A stretch of 64,000 bases of DNA from Asticcacaulis sp. AC460. GTDB lineage: Bacteria > Pseudomonadota > Alphaproteobacteria > Caulobacterales > Caulobacteraceae. The position numbers and the translations under genes are program-made. Within the stretch, counting starts at the first letter, position 1. Each line of letters opens with the position of its first letter. The stretch lies in assembly GCF_000495795.1 (NCBI RefSeq), contig NZ_AWGD01000020.1, positions 62,001 to 126,000 on the forward strand, written 5' to 3'. The notes beneath the pieces are model-generated. The model did no database searches. It was not told where the DNA came from and was given only the letters and a program-made list of their open reading frames with translations. This document shows positions 24,266 to 33,067 of the stretch, in pieces.

Positions 24266-26311
24266 ATGCGACAAGGTCGAAGTGCGGTGCTTTGGGCTCG
24301 CGGGTACCGGGGAGCTGCCCTCGCGATAGCCTGCCTGGCGGGCTGTCCCGGTGCGGCTATGGCCCAGGAAGCGTCGTCCGGCTCCGGGCCGCCGCCGGTG
24401 CTCAACCCGGAATCCAGCATCAACGGTGTCGACATGGTCACCGGCGCCTACTCCTACGCCTCGCCGCTGGGGCTTTCGGCGCCGGCGGCCGGTGTGCTGC
24501 AATACCGCTCTACCGCCAATGGCTGGCGGCTTAGTCCTTCACCCGCCGCCATGCCGGGCCTGTATGAGGCGCCGTCAACAACTTCGATCAAGGGCTGGGA
24601 ATGGCTGGTGACCGTCTCCACGGGCGGCGGGTCCTACAGTTTCGACTGTGAATTCGACGGCACACAATATCTCTGCCAACTGGTTGATGACAATCGCGGC
24701 GTCAGCCTGGCGGTCACCAGCTTTACCTGGAACGCCTCGTTGGGCCGTGCCGACCCCAAGAGCTACACCTTTGTCGGCCGTGACGGTTCGACCTTCGTGT
24801 TCGGCAGCGCCGCGATCCAGTTGTTCACCGAAAACAACCCGCTGAACGGCTATATCGACTACTACCTGCTGCCATCGGGTGAAAAGGTCACCAATACCGG
24901 CACGTCGGTCGTCCCGGCGACCCTCATCAGCAATCTCGGCTATACCCTGAAAACCGATACGCCGCAGATACTGAAAGGCACGACCGTCCTGAGCAGCCTC
25001 ACGGTCAGCAAGACCGTCTCCGGCGGCACCACGACATTCACCGAAACGGACGCCCTGAGCCGGACTTTCACCGCAAGTTGGGAAGTCTATCTTTGTTCGG
25101 CGACCTACAAGCATCATGTGGCATCGACGACTTCGCCCGGTGGCCTCGTGACCTCTTTGACCTACAGCACCACCACGAGCAAACACCGGACCCAGCCGGT
25201 GACGGGCCTGACGCGCGGCGGCGTCAACTGGACCTATACGCCGAACTTTAGTGGCAACTCGATCAGCCTGGCCTGGCCCGAAGGCGGATCGACGACGGTT
25301 ACCTCGAACGTCCTGGGCACGGCCGATTCCAGCACCTGCGCCGACGGCAACAGCACGATCGGCATGGTCCAGAGCGTCAGCGATCCCCTGTCTCGGACCT
25401 CCAGCTATAGCTGGATCGATTCACAGTTCCTGGGTTCCGCGACCCAGCCGGAAGGCGGCGGGGCGGCCTATACCTATGACGACCGCGGCAACCTGTTGAC
25501 CGTAACGCGCAAGGCCAAGCCAGGCAGCGGGATCAGCGACAGCGTGATCTATCAGGCGAGCTACAGCGCCACACCATCTGGTTACGACCGGGTGTGCGCC
25601 GACGCCGACCGCAAGGTCTGCAATCAGCCTCTGTGGGAAAAGGACGCCCTGGGCAACCAGACCGACTACACCTACTACAGCCACGGCGGTAAGAAGACGG
25701 TGACCCTGCCGGCCGATGTCGCCGGTTACCGTTTGCGGACCTTCTACACCTATACCGCCTACAATACCGGTGACGGCCTGATCCAGCGCCTGACCCGGAC
25801 CGAGACCTGCGGCCTGCTCAGCACCGAACTCAGCCTGACCGCCTGTCCGACGACCCGAAGTGGCAGCGATGTCCGCCATCTCACCCAAGTAACCGTGACG
25901 GATTACGGCACCTCGACCACGGCGCCCAACACCTACAACACCTTCCTGCCGTACCAAATGACCAAGACTGACGGCGGTAGCTTCCTGTCAGCGACGGTGA
26001 CCTACGCTTACGACGCTTGGGGGCGGGTGACCTCGGTGGACGGGCCGCTGGCCAGTACGGTGGACGTCACCTACACAACCTACGACTCCGTCGGTCGCAA
26101 GGTGTTCGAAATCGGGGCTGATCCCGATGGCGGCGGAGCGTTGCTGAGATCCGCCGTTAAACACACCTACAATGTCGATGACCAGGAGACAAAGACCGAG
26201 ACCGGCACGGTCACCGGAACCGATGGCTCGGGCTTCGTGGTGTCGAGCTTCACGCGCATGACCTATGACACCCTCGGGCGGCTGACCAAAACCGAAACGG
26301 TGCAGCCATGA
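24266..26311 (+). CDS. YD-repeat (RHS-like) protein, first half of a split shell
   Basis: A 681-residue exported protein. The Sec signal peptide ends near AMAQ (about residue 33), after which the mature start has the phrase SYASPLGLSAPAAGVLQYRS. Repeats of the YTYDDRGN, YAYDAWGRVTSV and MTYDTLGRLTKTE type increase toward the C-terminus. The protein stops in the middle of the repeat array, and the next gene begins in another frame with its own signal peptide and continues the repeats. Its TGA overlaps an ATG of that gene (ATGA). No T6SS, VgrG, PAAR or TcB-like domain is seen, so export is via Sec. It probably forms part of a cocoon with the next protein. Confidence 0.78.
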   Translation: MRQGRSAVLWARGYRGAALAIACLAGCPGAAMAQEASSGSGPPPVLNPESSINGVDMVTGAYSYASPLGLSAPAAGVLQYRSTANGWRLSPSPAAMPGLYEAPSTTSIKGWEWLVTVSTGGGSYSFDCEFDGTQYLCQLVDDNRGVSLAVTSFTWNASLGRADPKSYTFVGRDGSTFVFGSAAIQLFTENNPLNGYIDYYLLPSGEKVTNTGTSVVPATLISNLGYTLKTDTPQILKGTTVLSSLTVSKTVSGGTTTFTETDALSRTFTASWEVYLCSATYKHHVASTTSPGGLVTSLTYSTTTSKHRTQPVTGLTRGGVNWTYTPNFSGNSISLAWPEGGSTTVTSNVLGTADSSTCADGNSTIGMVQSVSDPLSRTSSYSWIDSQFLGSATQPEGGGAAYTYDDRGNLLTVTRKAKPGSGISDSVIYQASYSATPSGYDRVCADADRKVCNQPLWEKDALGNQTDYTYYSHGGKKTVTLPADVAGYRLRTFYTYTAYNTGDGLIQRLTRTETCGLLSTELSLTACPTTRSGSDVRHLTQVTVTDYGTSTTAPNTYNTFLPYQMTKTDGGSFLSATVTYAYDAWGRVTSVDGPLASTVDVTYTTYDSVGRKVFEIGADPDGGGALLRSAVKHTYNVDDQETKTETGTVTGTDGSGFVVSSFTRMTYDTLGRLTKTETVQP

Positions 26312-26325
26312 CCGGGGGCAAGATC

Positions 26326-28707
26326 ATGACACGCATCGCCACAGCCTTCACCGCCGTTCTGGCCCTGGCCGCAACGGCCGTCCACGCCGAAACCGTGGTC
26401 AGCGTTACCCAGACCAGCTACGACAACAACAACCGCCCGACCTGCACGACCGTGCGGATGAACCCGGCGACCTATGGCGCCTTGCTCAGCAGCGCCTGTA
26501 CCCTGGCCACTGAGCACGCCACCTATGGTCCCGACCGGATCACGAAGAGTACTTATGACAGCGCCGGCCAGGTGACCCAGGTCGATCAGGCCTATGGCAC
26601 GTCGGTGCAGCGCGCCTATGCCCGCTATAGCTACTCAAACAACGGTCTGAAAACCTCCGAAAAAGACGCCAACGGCAACCTGACCACGCTGGAATATGAC
26701 GGCTTCGACCGTCTGAAGAAGCTGCGCTATCCCAACACCACGATCGGCGCCGGTATCTCCAGCACGACCGACTACGAAGAGTTCGGCTACGACGCGAACG
26801 ACAACAAGACCTCATGGCGGCGGCGCAACGCCATTACCATCGCCTACGGCTACGACAATCTCGACCGGACGATTCTGGAAGACCAGCCGGCCATCTCGGG
26901 CGTCCAGACGGCGACCGAAAAGGATGTCCATACCACCTATGACAGCCTGGGCCGGATCACGTCCAAGCGGTTCGTTTCGACCTCAGGCAACGGGGTCAGC
27001 TATGGCTATGACAGCCTGGGACGGACGACTTCCACCACGGATATCAACGGTCGCTCACTGGGCTACGCCTATAACAGCGCCTCGGCCGTAGCCGCTGTGA
27101 CCTATCCCGACAGCTATGTCTTCACCCGCAGCCTGGACAATCTCAACCGCGTCACCCAGGTCTATAACGGTTCGACGGTGTTCTACTCGCAGGCCTATAC
27201 CAGCCGGGGGCTGCGCAAGAAGCTGCTGCGCGGTGCCGCCATCGCGTCGGGGGAGCGAACCGACGCCGCCTGCGTGACTCAGACCAATGCCACCTGCTAC
27301 AGCTATGATGCCTTCGGCCGGCTGACGGCGATGAGTCATGACCTGGATCTGACTGCCAATGACATCACCTGGAGCTTCACCGGACGCAATCCGGCCAACC
27401 AGATCACCAGTTGGGACGCCAGCTCGATCAACTATGACTACGACGAACAACAAACCACCACGGTCAACAAGACCTATGACGGCCTGAACCGTGACGCCGG
27501 CATCGCGGCCCTGGCTGGCGGTTATGATCTCAACGGTAATCTGAGCAACGAAAGCGCCAGCGCCGCCGATAAGCGCTGCATGACCTATGATGTGCTGAAC
27601 CGCCTGCTGACCGTGGCTTGGTGCAACAACAAGCCGTCGCCGTACTTGACGCTGTATTACGATCCGGAGGGACGCCTGGCCGCCTATACGGGTAACGGTA
27701 CCACGAACGAGTTCGTCTATGACGGTGTCAACCTGATCGCCGAGTACAGCTATTCCGGCGCCTATAACGGCAGCGGCGGTAGCGAAACCATGAACCGGCG
27801 CTATGTCCATGGCGCGGGCGTGGATGAACCGCTGGTTTGGTATGCCGGTTCAGCGGTGACGTCACCGAACTTCCTGCTGGCCAACTACCAGGGCAGCATC
27901 ATCGGCTACAGCAACAGCTCCGGCACCCTGACCGAACTCTACCGCTACGACCCTTACGGATGGCCGACAAGTAGCTCTAACAGCAAGTTCTGGTACGGCT
28001 CGCGCTTCCGCTACACCGGCCAATACGCCATCCCGGAAGCGGAACTCTACTACTACAAGGCCCGTGTCTATGATCCGATGTACGGCCGCTTCCTGCAGGC
28101 GGACCCAATCGGCAGCAAAGATGATCTGAACCTGTATGCGTATGTGGGGGGAGATCCGATTAACGCTTCCGACGCATCTGGTTTGGCCAGTGTCGACAAT
28201 TCCTTTGCTAGCAACGATTTTGATAGCGGAAGAGAAGGCGACCTATTCGATGCCGGAAAAAAGAAACGAAAGACAAAGCCCAAACCAAAATTAGAGGTAA
28301 GATATATAATTGAATATAATGGGCGGGAGTATAGAGTAAATGAGACAGAATTTCTCGCCTATTGCGCTACCGGTGGCGGATGTGCAATTAGTGTAACAAC
28401 GGCGCAAGGGGAGCCAATTTACAGAAATGGAAAATACCGTGTTAGAAATAGTGATATTGATGTCGATCCTGTAACAGGAGAATATTTAGGCAATAAAGGA
28501 ATATCTCTGAACACAGACCCCAACAAAGCTAAAAGTTTCGGTGCGGCTAGAAGGGTCACTTGGCTTCCAGAAGGCCTTATCATTCGGCATACCGATGGCA
28601 CGCATTACGAGATACTGCCAGGAAGGCCTATGTCTCGAAAAGAATATGAAGAGAAAATTGATTTAATGGAAACTCAATATTACCTTAATAATTTAGGAGG
28701 TTCCTGA
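26326..28707 (+). CDS. YD-repeat/RHS polymorphic toxin with Tse2-like C-terminal domain
   Basis: A 793-residue exported protein. Residues 1-23 are a signal peptide; ATG at 26326 is preferred because GGGGGC lies just upstream, although an earlier ATG overlaps the previous stop. YD repeats run to about residue 580, then the RHS core signature YDPMYGRFLQADPIG and NLYAYVGGDPINASDASGL closes the shell near residue 615. The last 178 residues are AT-rich at DNA level, have a basic linker (KKKRKTKPKPK), and contain a pattern YRVRNSD, KGISL, TWLPEGLIIRHTDGTHYEI and RPMSRKEYEE that resembles Tse2-type ADP-ribosyltransferase toxins. That assignment is from memory of the family. The downstream AT-rich gene is the likely immunity partner. 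Confidence 0.75.
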   Translation: MTRIATAFTAVLALAATAVHAETVVSVTQTSYDNNNRPTCTTVRMNPATYGALLSSACTLATEHATYGPDRITKSTYDSAGQVTQVDQAYGTSVQRAYARYSYSNNGLKTSEKDANGNLTTLEYDGFDRLKKLRYPNTTIGAGISSTTDYEEFGYDANDNKTSWRRRNAITIAYGYDNLDRTILEDQPAISGVQTATEKDVHTTYDSLGRITSKRFVSTSGNGVSYGYDSLGRTTSTTDINGRSLGYAYNSASAVAAVTYPDSYVFTRSLDNLNRVTQVYNGSTVFYSQAYTSRGLRKKLLRGAAIASGERTDAACVTQTNATCYSYDAFGRLTAMSHDLDLTANDITWSFTGRNPANQITSWDASSINYDYDEQQTTTVNKTYDGLNRDAGIAALAGGYDLNGNLSNESASAADKRCMTYDVLNRLLTVAWCNNKPSPYLTLYYDPEGRLAAYTGNGTTNEFVYDGVNLIAEYSYSGAYNGSGGSETMNRRYVHGAGVDEPLVWYAGSAVTSPNFLLANYQGSIIGYSNSSGTLTELYRYDPYGWPTSSSNSKFWYGSRFRYTGQYAIPEAELYYYKARVYDPMYGRFLQADPIGSKDDLNLYAYVGGDPINASDASGLASVDNSFASNDFDSGREGDLFDAGKKKRKTKPKPKLEVRYIIEYNGREYRVNETEFLAYCATGGGCAISVTTAQGEPIYRNGKYRVRNSDIDVDPVTGEYLGNKGISLNTDPNKAKSFGAARRVTWLPEGLIIRHTDGTHYEILPGRPMSRKEYEEKIDLMETQYYLNNLGGS

Positions 28708-28752
28708 TATGTAAGAAGTGCGTTCCGTATATATCTGTAGGTGGAGAAAGAC

Positions 28753-29052
28753 GTGGCTATTAAAATAACGTATGATAAAGATTTTGACGAACGTGACGAA
28801 TTTGAGGCCAGTAGTAGGGGGGTTATTTCTGGAGTAATTGTTGATGTTGATGAAAAGAGATACAAAGTTGATATCTATAATTATAAGAGGGCCATGTTGA
28901 TGATTGAATGGCGATTGGAAAAAGATGAATGTTTTATGATTGTTCCGGGAACCATCATTATGAGGGAAGATTTAAATTTAAAGCATATGGAAGCTTGTAT
29001 ATCCAGGCTTTCGGATGTTGGATATTTTGACCTTTTACTTCCAATAAATTAG
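28753..29052 (+). CDS. Candidate immunity protein for the RHS toxin
   Basis: A 99-residue acidic soluble protein encoded in markedly AT-rich DNA, unlike the rest of the window. GTG at 28753 is chosen because GGAG lies seven bases upstream; another in-frame GTG at 28741 has no site. It begins 45 bases after the toxin stop on the same strand. No known immunity family is recognised; the sequence has alternating beta-like segments (ISGVIVDVDEKRYKVDIYNY) and a final helix. Position, size, charge and base composition are what polymorphic-toxin immunity genes show. Confidence 0.62.
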   Translation: MAIKITYDKDFDERDEFEASSRGVISGVIVDVDEKRYKVDIYNYKRAMLMIEWRLEKDECFMIVPGTIIMREDLNLKHMEACISRLSDVGYFDLLLPIN

Positions 29053-29362
29053 TTTAGTTTTTGTTTAGGCGACAGGTTGTTAATTACCTGTCTCAAGGCC
29101 CTTTGATTGCTTGACGGCTTTTAACAGTTGGATCTGCATTGATGGCCTGTCTCGCAAGCACAGTTACTTGGGTCCCTCGCCATTTTACCCAGTGGGGTAA
29201 ATCTCCGCAAGCAAACTTCCGAGGAGGCTGGGTGAGTTCCGGTGACGCCATGCGCATGACCCCGCATCCCGCCAGGCCGTCCGGTAACAATTGGCCACAA
29301 ATTGTTGGGAGTAGATGTCGTCTTTGCCATGATTATGTCACGCAAGCCATTCTAGTTTGACT
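29053..29362. other. 310-bp gap between the immunity gene and tRNA-Lys
   Basis: It starts with a hairpin GACAGGT/ACCTGTC (29071-29077 with 29086-29092) that may end the toxin-immunity transcript though it lacks a T run. GC returns to the background level near 29110. A second inverted repeat AACAATT/AATTGTT lies at 29286-29306. Short open frames here have no recognisable content or ribosome-binding site. Confidence 0.5.
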
Positions 29363-29439
29363 TGGTGAGCCCGCTGGGACTCGAACCCAGGACCCTCTGA
29401 TTAAAAGTCAGATGCTCTAGCCAGCTGAGCTACGGGCTC
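29363..29439 (-). tRNA. tRNA-Lys (anticodon UUU)
   Basis: Complete cloverleaf on the minus strand: acceptor GAGCCCG pairs with CGGGCTC, D-arm GCTCAGCTGG, anticodon loop CTTTTAA with anticodon TTT, T-loop GGTTCGAGTCC and an encoded CCA end at 29363-29365. Its 3' end faces the YD-repeat block. Confidence 0.96.
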
Positions 29440-29644
29440 ATGCCAAAGACGTAACGGCTTGACCCGGAACCAAAAAGGGTGGATCAAACGTGAGCGACTA
29501 CATAGAGGGGAGTTCCGCGTTGCGCAAGCGTGCGGGGCTATTTTTGTGTATTGTTTTTTTATGCCCACAAGCTGTCCTTAAGACAGCCGGGGTGGAGGCG
29601 GGTGTATGAGCTTATGGCCTGATCAGGCTGATGGGGGGCGGACC

Positions 29645-30361
29645 ATGACACGAAGCCGGACCGGTTTCGTTGCGGCCTGCGTACTGGTTGCTTCACTGAC
29701 CCTTGGGGCGTGCGCGTCGTCGCCCGAATATCCGATTGAAACTTCGGCGCCGCGCGAGGACGGGCGTGGCCGCGAGCAGGCCGGCACCGAACGGATGCGC
29801 CAGAGCACCGAGGACAATAACGACTGGGGCGACGCCTTTACGGCGCCGCTCGAGGACTTCAACCTCAAGCGTCAGGACATTCCCGAAATCCTGCAAAATT
29901 CCGTCGTCAGGCCCTATGACCTGACCGGGCTGGATACGTGCGAAGCCATAGCCTCCCAGGTCGCGCAGCTCGATGCGCTGCTGGGCCGGGATTTCGATGA
30001 GCCGCCCCCGCCCAAGGATGAGCGCACCAATACCGAAAAGGGCAAGGAATTCGCCAACAAGCAGGCCGTCGGCGCCGTGCGTGGCGCCACCCGCAGCATC
30101 GTACCGTTCCGCGGCGCCATTCGCTACCTGTCGGGCGCCGACAAGCACCAGAAGCAGCTCGACAACGCCATCCAGGCCGGCAAGGTTCGCCGCGCCTATC
30201 TGAAGGGTGTCGGGATGAACAAGAACTGCGCCCCGCCGGCGGCGCCTTCGTGGTTCAAGCCACGGGTTTACGTCGAGACCTATGTCCAGCCGCCCAAGCC
30301 CGAAGCCATACCGACGAAAAAGACGACGTCGAAAAAGCGGACCAGCAAGAAACGCAGATAA
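29645..30361 (+). CDS. Predicted lipoprotein
   Basis: A 238-residue protein with a lipoprotein signal peptide and lipobox LGAC (Cys about residue 24), followed by a disordered acidic-basic stretch. The centre has a helical region with GKEFANKQAVGAVRGATRSI and FRGAIRYLSGADKHQKQLDNA, and the C-terminus is a Lys/Thr/Ser-rich basic tail. The middle resembles small outer-membrane lipoproteins with a glycine-zipper-like helix but no family is certain. ATG at 29645 is favoured by a GGGGGG tract upstream and by the direct start of the signal peptide. A strong terminator follows. Confidence 0.7.
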   Translation: MTRSRTGFVAACVLVASLTLGACASSPEYPIETSAPREDGRGREQAGTERMRQSTEDNNDWGDAFTAPLEDFNLKRQDIPEILQNSVVRPYDLTGLDTCEAIASQVAQLDALLGRDFDEPPPPKDERTNTEKGKEFANKQAVGAVRGATRSIVPFRGAIRYLSGADKHQKQLDNAIQAGKVRRAYLKGVGMNKNCAPPAAPSWFKPRVYVETYVQPPKPEAIPTKKTTSKKRTSKKRR

Positions 30362-30363
30362 AC

Positions 30364-30392
30364 AAAAGGCCGGGATTTCTCCCGGCCTTTTT
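30364..30392 (+). terminator. Rho-independent terminator
   Basis: A 12-bp perfect stem (30364-30375 with 30380-30391) with loop TTTC ends in five T. It lies directly after the lipoprotein stop. Confidence 0.9.
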
Positions 30393-30520
30393 CCGTTCAG
30401 ATTGACAGGGATTTGGCTAGGGTCTCCTGCCCAGCTTACGGCTATCGGATTCACATCTGCGCCCTCCAAGTCTATGCTTGGTGGACAATGCTAAAAAAGA
30501 CCGCAATATAAATACCTTAT

Positions 30521-30668
30521 CCCTCCCCGTTATACGGGGAGGTGGATCATTTGCTGGAAGCAAATGAGACGGTGGGGGATTTGGCCCGCCGGTCTTTCCG
30601 CTTCCAATCAACCAATTCAGCAGGCCTTGGCACCAAGAAATCCCCCCTCCCCACAAAGTGAGGAGGAG
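30521..30668. repeat. Palindrome-rich intergenic repeat element
   Basis: In the 296-bp gap between the lipoprotein gene and the convergent TonB receptor are three hairpins plus longer pairing: CCTCCCCGT/ACGGGGAGG (30522-30542), CATTTGCT/AGCAAATG (30548-30566), a GTGAGGAG stem near 30648-30665, and GGGGGATTT (30574-30582) against AAATCCCCC (30638-30646). This CTCCCC-rich, cruciform-like design is typical of REP-type intergenic repeats in alphaproteobacteria. Confidence 0.68.
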
Positions 30669-30687
30669 GTGTTGCCCAACCTGGACT

Positions 30688-32898
30688 TTAGAACGACTTG
30701 CGGACGGCGATCCCGAAGGTGCGCGGATCATTGACCATGCCGGTCAGGTTGTTGAAGTCGATGGCGCTTTCGGCGCGGATTTCGTCGGTGATGTTGCGGA
30801 CGAAAACAGCGAACTCCGTGCCTTCATCGGTCAGGTACCCCACACGCAGACCGCCGATGAACTCGGGCTTGCCTTCGAACTCGACCGCTTCATACAGGAA
30901 GAAGTTGACCTCCGAACGGTAGAACCAGTCGGTGTAGGCGAAGACCTGGCCGCCATTTTCCAGCGGCCAGGCATAGCGGGCCGTGAAGTTGGCGACATAT
31001 TTCGGCGCCTGGGGCAGGGGATTGCCGTCAATCATGGCCAGGCCGCCGACCACCGGGTCCTTGACCGTACACATGCCGGAACCGCAGGGGCCGACCCCCA
31101 GGGTCGGATCCTGGATTTCGGTGTAGTTGTAGCTGGCGCCCGCCGTCAGCAGCAGGTTCGGGATCGGCTTGGCCGTCAGGTCCAGCTCCAGCCCGTAGCC
31201 GATGGCCTTTTCGGCATTGATCAGCTTGGCGGAGTTGTTCGAACCACCGACGGCGGTCAGTTGCAGGTTCTCGGTCTCATAGCCGTAGATCGAGGCGTCC
31301 AGGGTCAGCTTGCGGCCGAAATAGACGGACTTGATGCCGGTTTCGTACGAGGTCGTGGTCTGCTCTTCCACGGTCGGCACGGTCGGGGTGAAGACGAAGT
31401 TCACCCGGTCCTGGATTGCAGGCCCCAGATAGCCGGTGGCGATGCGGGCATAGATGTTGGTCGTCGGCGACACCTCATAGGTCAGGCTGAGATCGCCGGA
31501 GACATTGTCGCCGCGCACCGTGGATTCCGCCGGCAGGGTGACGCCGGTCAGGACCGGTGTACCGGAAATCTCGTCGGTCTTGCGGTCGGCCGAGAAACGC
31601 AGGCCGCCACGGACGGTCAGCAGGTCGGTCGGCTTGTACTCACCCGACACGAACAGGCCGTAGTTGGTCTGGTAGTTTTCGTGCAGGACATTGGCGTTGA
31701 CCGCGCCGGCGCCGTCATAGTTCAGCTCGTTGTAATACAGCTTCTGTTCGAAGAAATAAACGCCGGCCTGGGCGCTGACATTGCCCCACGGATCGAACTC
31801 GAAGCGCACTTCCTGGCTCAGTTCCTGCGGCTTGGAGATGCCGCCAGTGCTGCTGGGGAAGAGGGCGTTGTTCAGGCCCAGCGGCGGATAGGTGTAGGTG
31901 TCACCGCCGTCGATATCGCCCGAGCTTTCGACCTTGGCCGTCTCATAGCCGGTGATCGAATGCAGCGTGCCGACGCCGTCGAAGACATAGTTCAACTGGA
32001 TGCCGACGCCCGAGGACGACAGGGATTGCGAGGTGACGCCGTCCAGGGCGACCTTTTCGACGTCGAAACCGTCGGAGAAGTCGTTGCTGCCTTGCTTGAA
32101 CAAGCCGGCGCGGAAGACGCGCGGCGTGCCGTCCAGGCTGCGGGCGTGGATGTTGAACAGGGCGTCGAAATTGCCCTTCTTATACGAGATCTGGGCGCGA
32201 GCGGCGCGGTCGGTATAGCCTTCCAGCATGTCGTCGGCGACGCCGGTCGTGGCGGTGTTTTCGACCCAGTCGTCACGGTGCTGAATCTGGCCCGACAGGC
32301 GGAAATTGATGCCGTCGGCGAGCGGACCGGTGACGGCGGCTTCCAGGTTGGTGCTGCCATAGGTGCCGACCGAGGCGCTGCCGAAGCCGCCGAAGACGTC
32401 GGAGGGCTTGGCCGAGTTGATCTTGATCACGCCGGCCGGGGTATTGCGGCCGAACAGCGTGCCTTGCGGGCCGCGCAGGACTTCGACCGAGGCGACGTCG
32501 AAGATCGGGAAGGCCTTGAGGATCGGATTTTCCAAAGCCACATCGTCATAGACGACCGACACCGGCTGGGCGGCGTTGACGTCGTAGTCGGTGTTGCCCA
32601 GGCCGCGGATATAGAAGCGCGGATAGGTCCGGCCGAACGACGATTCGGCGATCAGGGACGGCACGCGCCCAGACAGCAGACGGATGTCCTGGCCGGACGA
32701 ATTCAGTATCCCCAGCTTTTCGCCGGAGATGGCCGAGACGGCGAGCGGGACGTCGCGGGCGGCTTCGCTGCGGCGGGTGGCGGTGACGATGACCTCTTCG
32801 CCTTCCTCCTGGGCCATGGCCGGGACGGCGAAAACAAGGGTGGAGACGCCGCCCAGCAGGACGGCAAGACGCGCGGATTTACGAGACAGCATGGGCAT
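30688..32898 (-). CDS. TonB-dependent receptor
   Basis: A 736-residue outer-membrane receptor. A signal peptide ends near AMAQ (about residue 29), then a TonB-box-like EEVIVTATRR, a plug domain with RLLSGRVPSL, FYIRGLG and VEVLRGPQGTLFGRNTPAGVI, and a 22-strand barrel ending in the aromatic RTFGIAVRKSF. The plug phrases match the iron-siderophore-like group common in Caulobacterales and sphingomonads, but no linked uptake or regulator genes reveal the ligand. It lies 169 bp downstream of tgt on the same strand. Confidence 0.93.
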   Translation of the reverse strand: MPMLSRKSARLAVLLGGVSTLVFAVPAMAQEEGEEVIVTATRRSEAARDVPLAVSAISGEKLGILNSSGQDIRLLSGRVPSLIAESSFGRTYPRFYIRGLGNTDYDVNAAQPVSVVYDDVALENPILKAFPIFDVASVEVLRGPQGTLFGRNTPAGVIKINSAKPSDVFGGFGSASVGTYGSTNLEAAVTGPLADGINFRLSGQIQHRDDWVENTATTGVADDMLEGYTDRAARAQISYKKGNFDALFNIHARSLDGTPRVFRAGLFKQGSNDFSDGFDVEKVALDGVTSQSLSSSGVGIQLNYVFDGVGTLHSITGYETAKVESSGDIDGGDTYTYPPLGLNNALFPSSTGGISKPQELSQEVRFEFDPWGNVSAQAGVYFFEQKLYYNELNYDGAGAVNANVLHENYQTNYGLFVSGEYKPTDLLTVRGGLRFSADRKTDEISGTPVLTGVTLPAESTVRGDNVSGDLSLTYEVSPTTNIYARIATGYLGPAIQDRVNFVFTPTVPTVEEQTTTSYETGIKSVYFGRKLTLDASIYGYETENLQLTAVGGSNNSAKLINAEKAIGYGLELDLTAKPIPNLLLTAGASYNYTEIQDPTLGVGPCGSGMCTVKDPVVGGLAMIDGNPLPQAPKYVANFTARYAWPLENGGQVFAYTDWFYRSEVNFFLYEAVEFEGKPEFIGGLRVGYLTDEGTEFAVFVRNITDEIRAESAIDFNNLTGMVNDPRTFGIAVRKSF

Positions 32899-33067
32899 GT
32901 TCCCTCAGATGTGAAGAGACGTGCCTTCCTTGCCGTAACCTGCCTGATTGTTGATCCGGCTCCGTTGTGGAGTCCGCAATAGGGGGAGGGTTACGCCGCC
33001 ATGACGCATTTGCAACAGAATTGCTGCGTTTGCGTAACAAAGCTCGCCACTGTGGCGAAAATGCAGT

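Noticed and set aside
26290-26330. Sequencing frameshift joining the two YD genes into one
   Set aside because: The second gene has its own signal peptide and ribosome-binding site, so two genes are real.
29139-29360. Small open frame between the immunity gene and tRNA-Lys
   Set aside because: No ribosome-binding site, no known motif, and an equally long frame on the other strand.
29363-29439. tRNA-Lys as attachment site of a genomic island holding the YD block
   Set aside because: The tRNA 3' end faces the block, but I found no direct repeat of it on the far side and no integrase gene, so site-specific integration is not supported.
30658-32982. Very long open frame on the plus strand opposite the TonB receptor
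   Set aside because: High GC makes antisense frames long. The minus-strand protein has a signal peptide, plug and barrel motifs, and the opposite frame has no recognisable domain.
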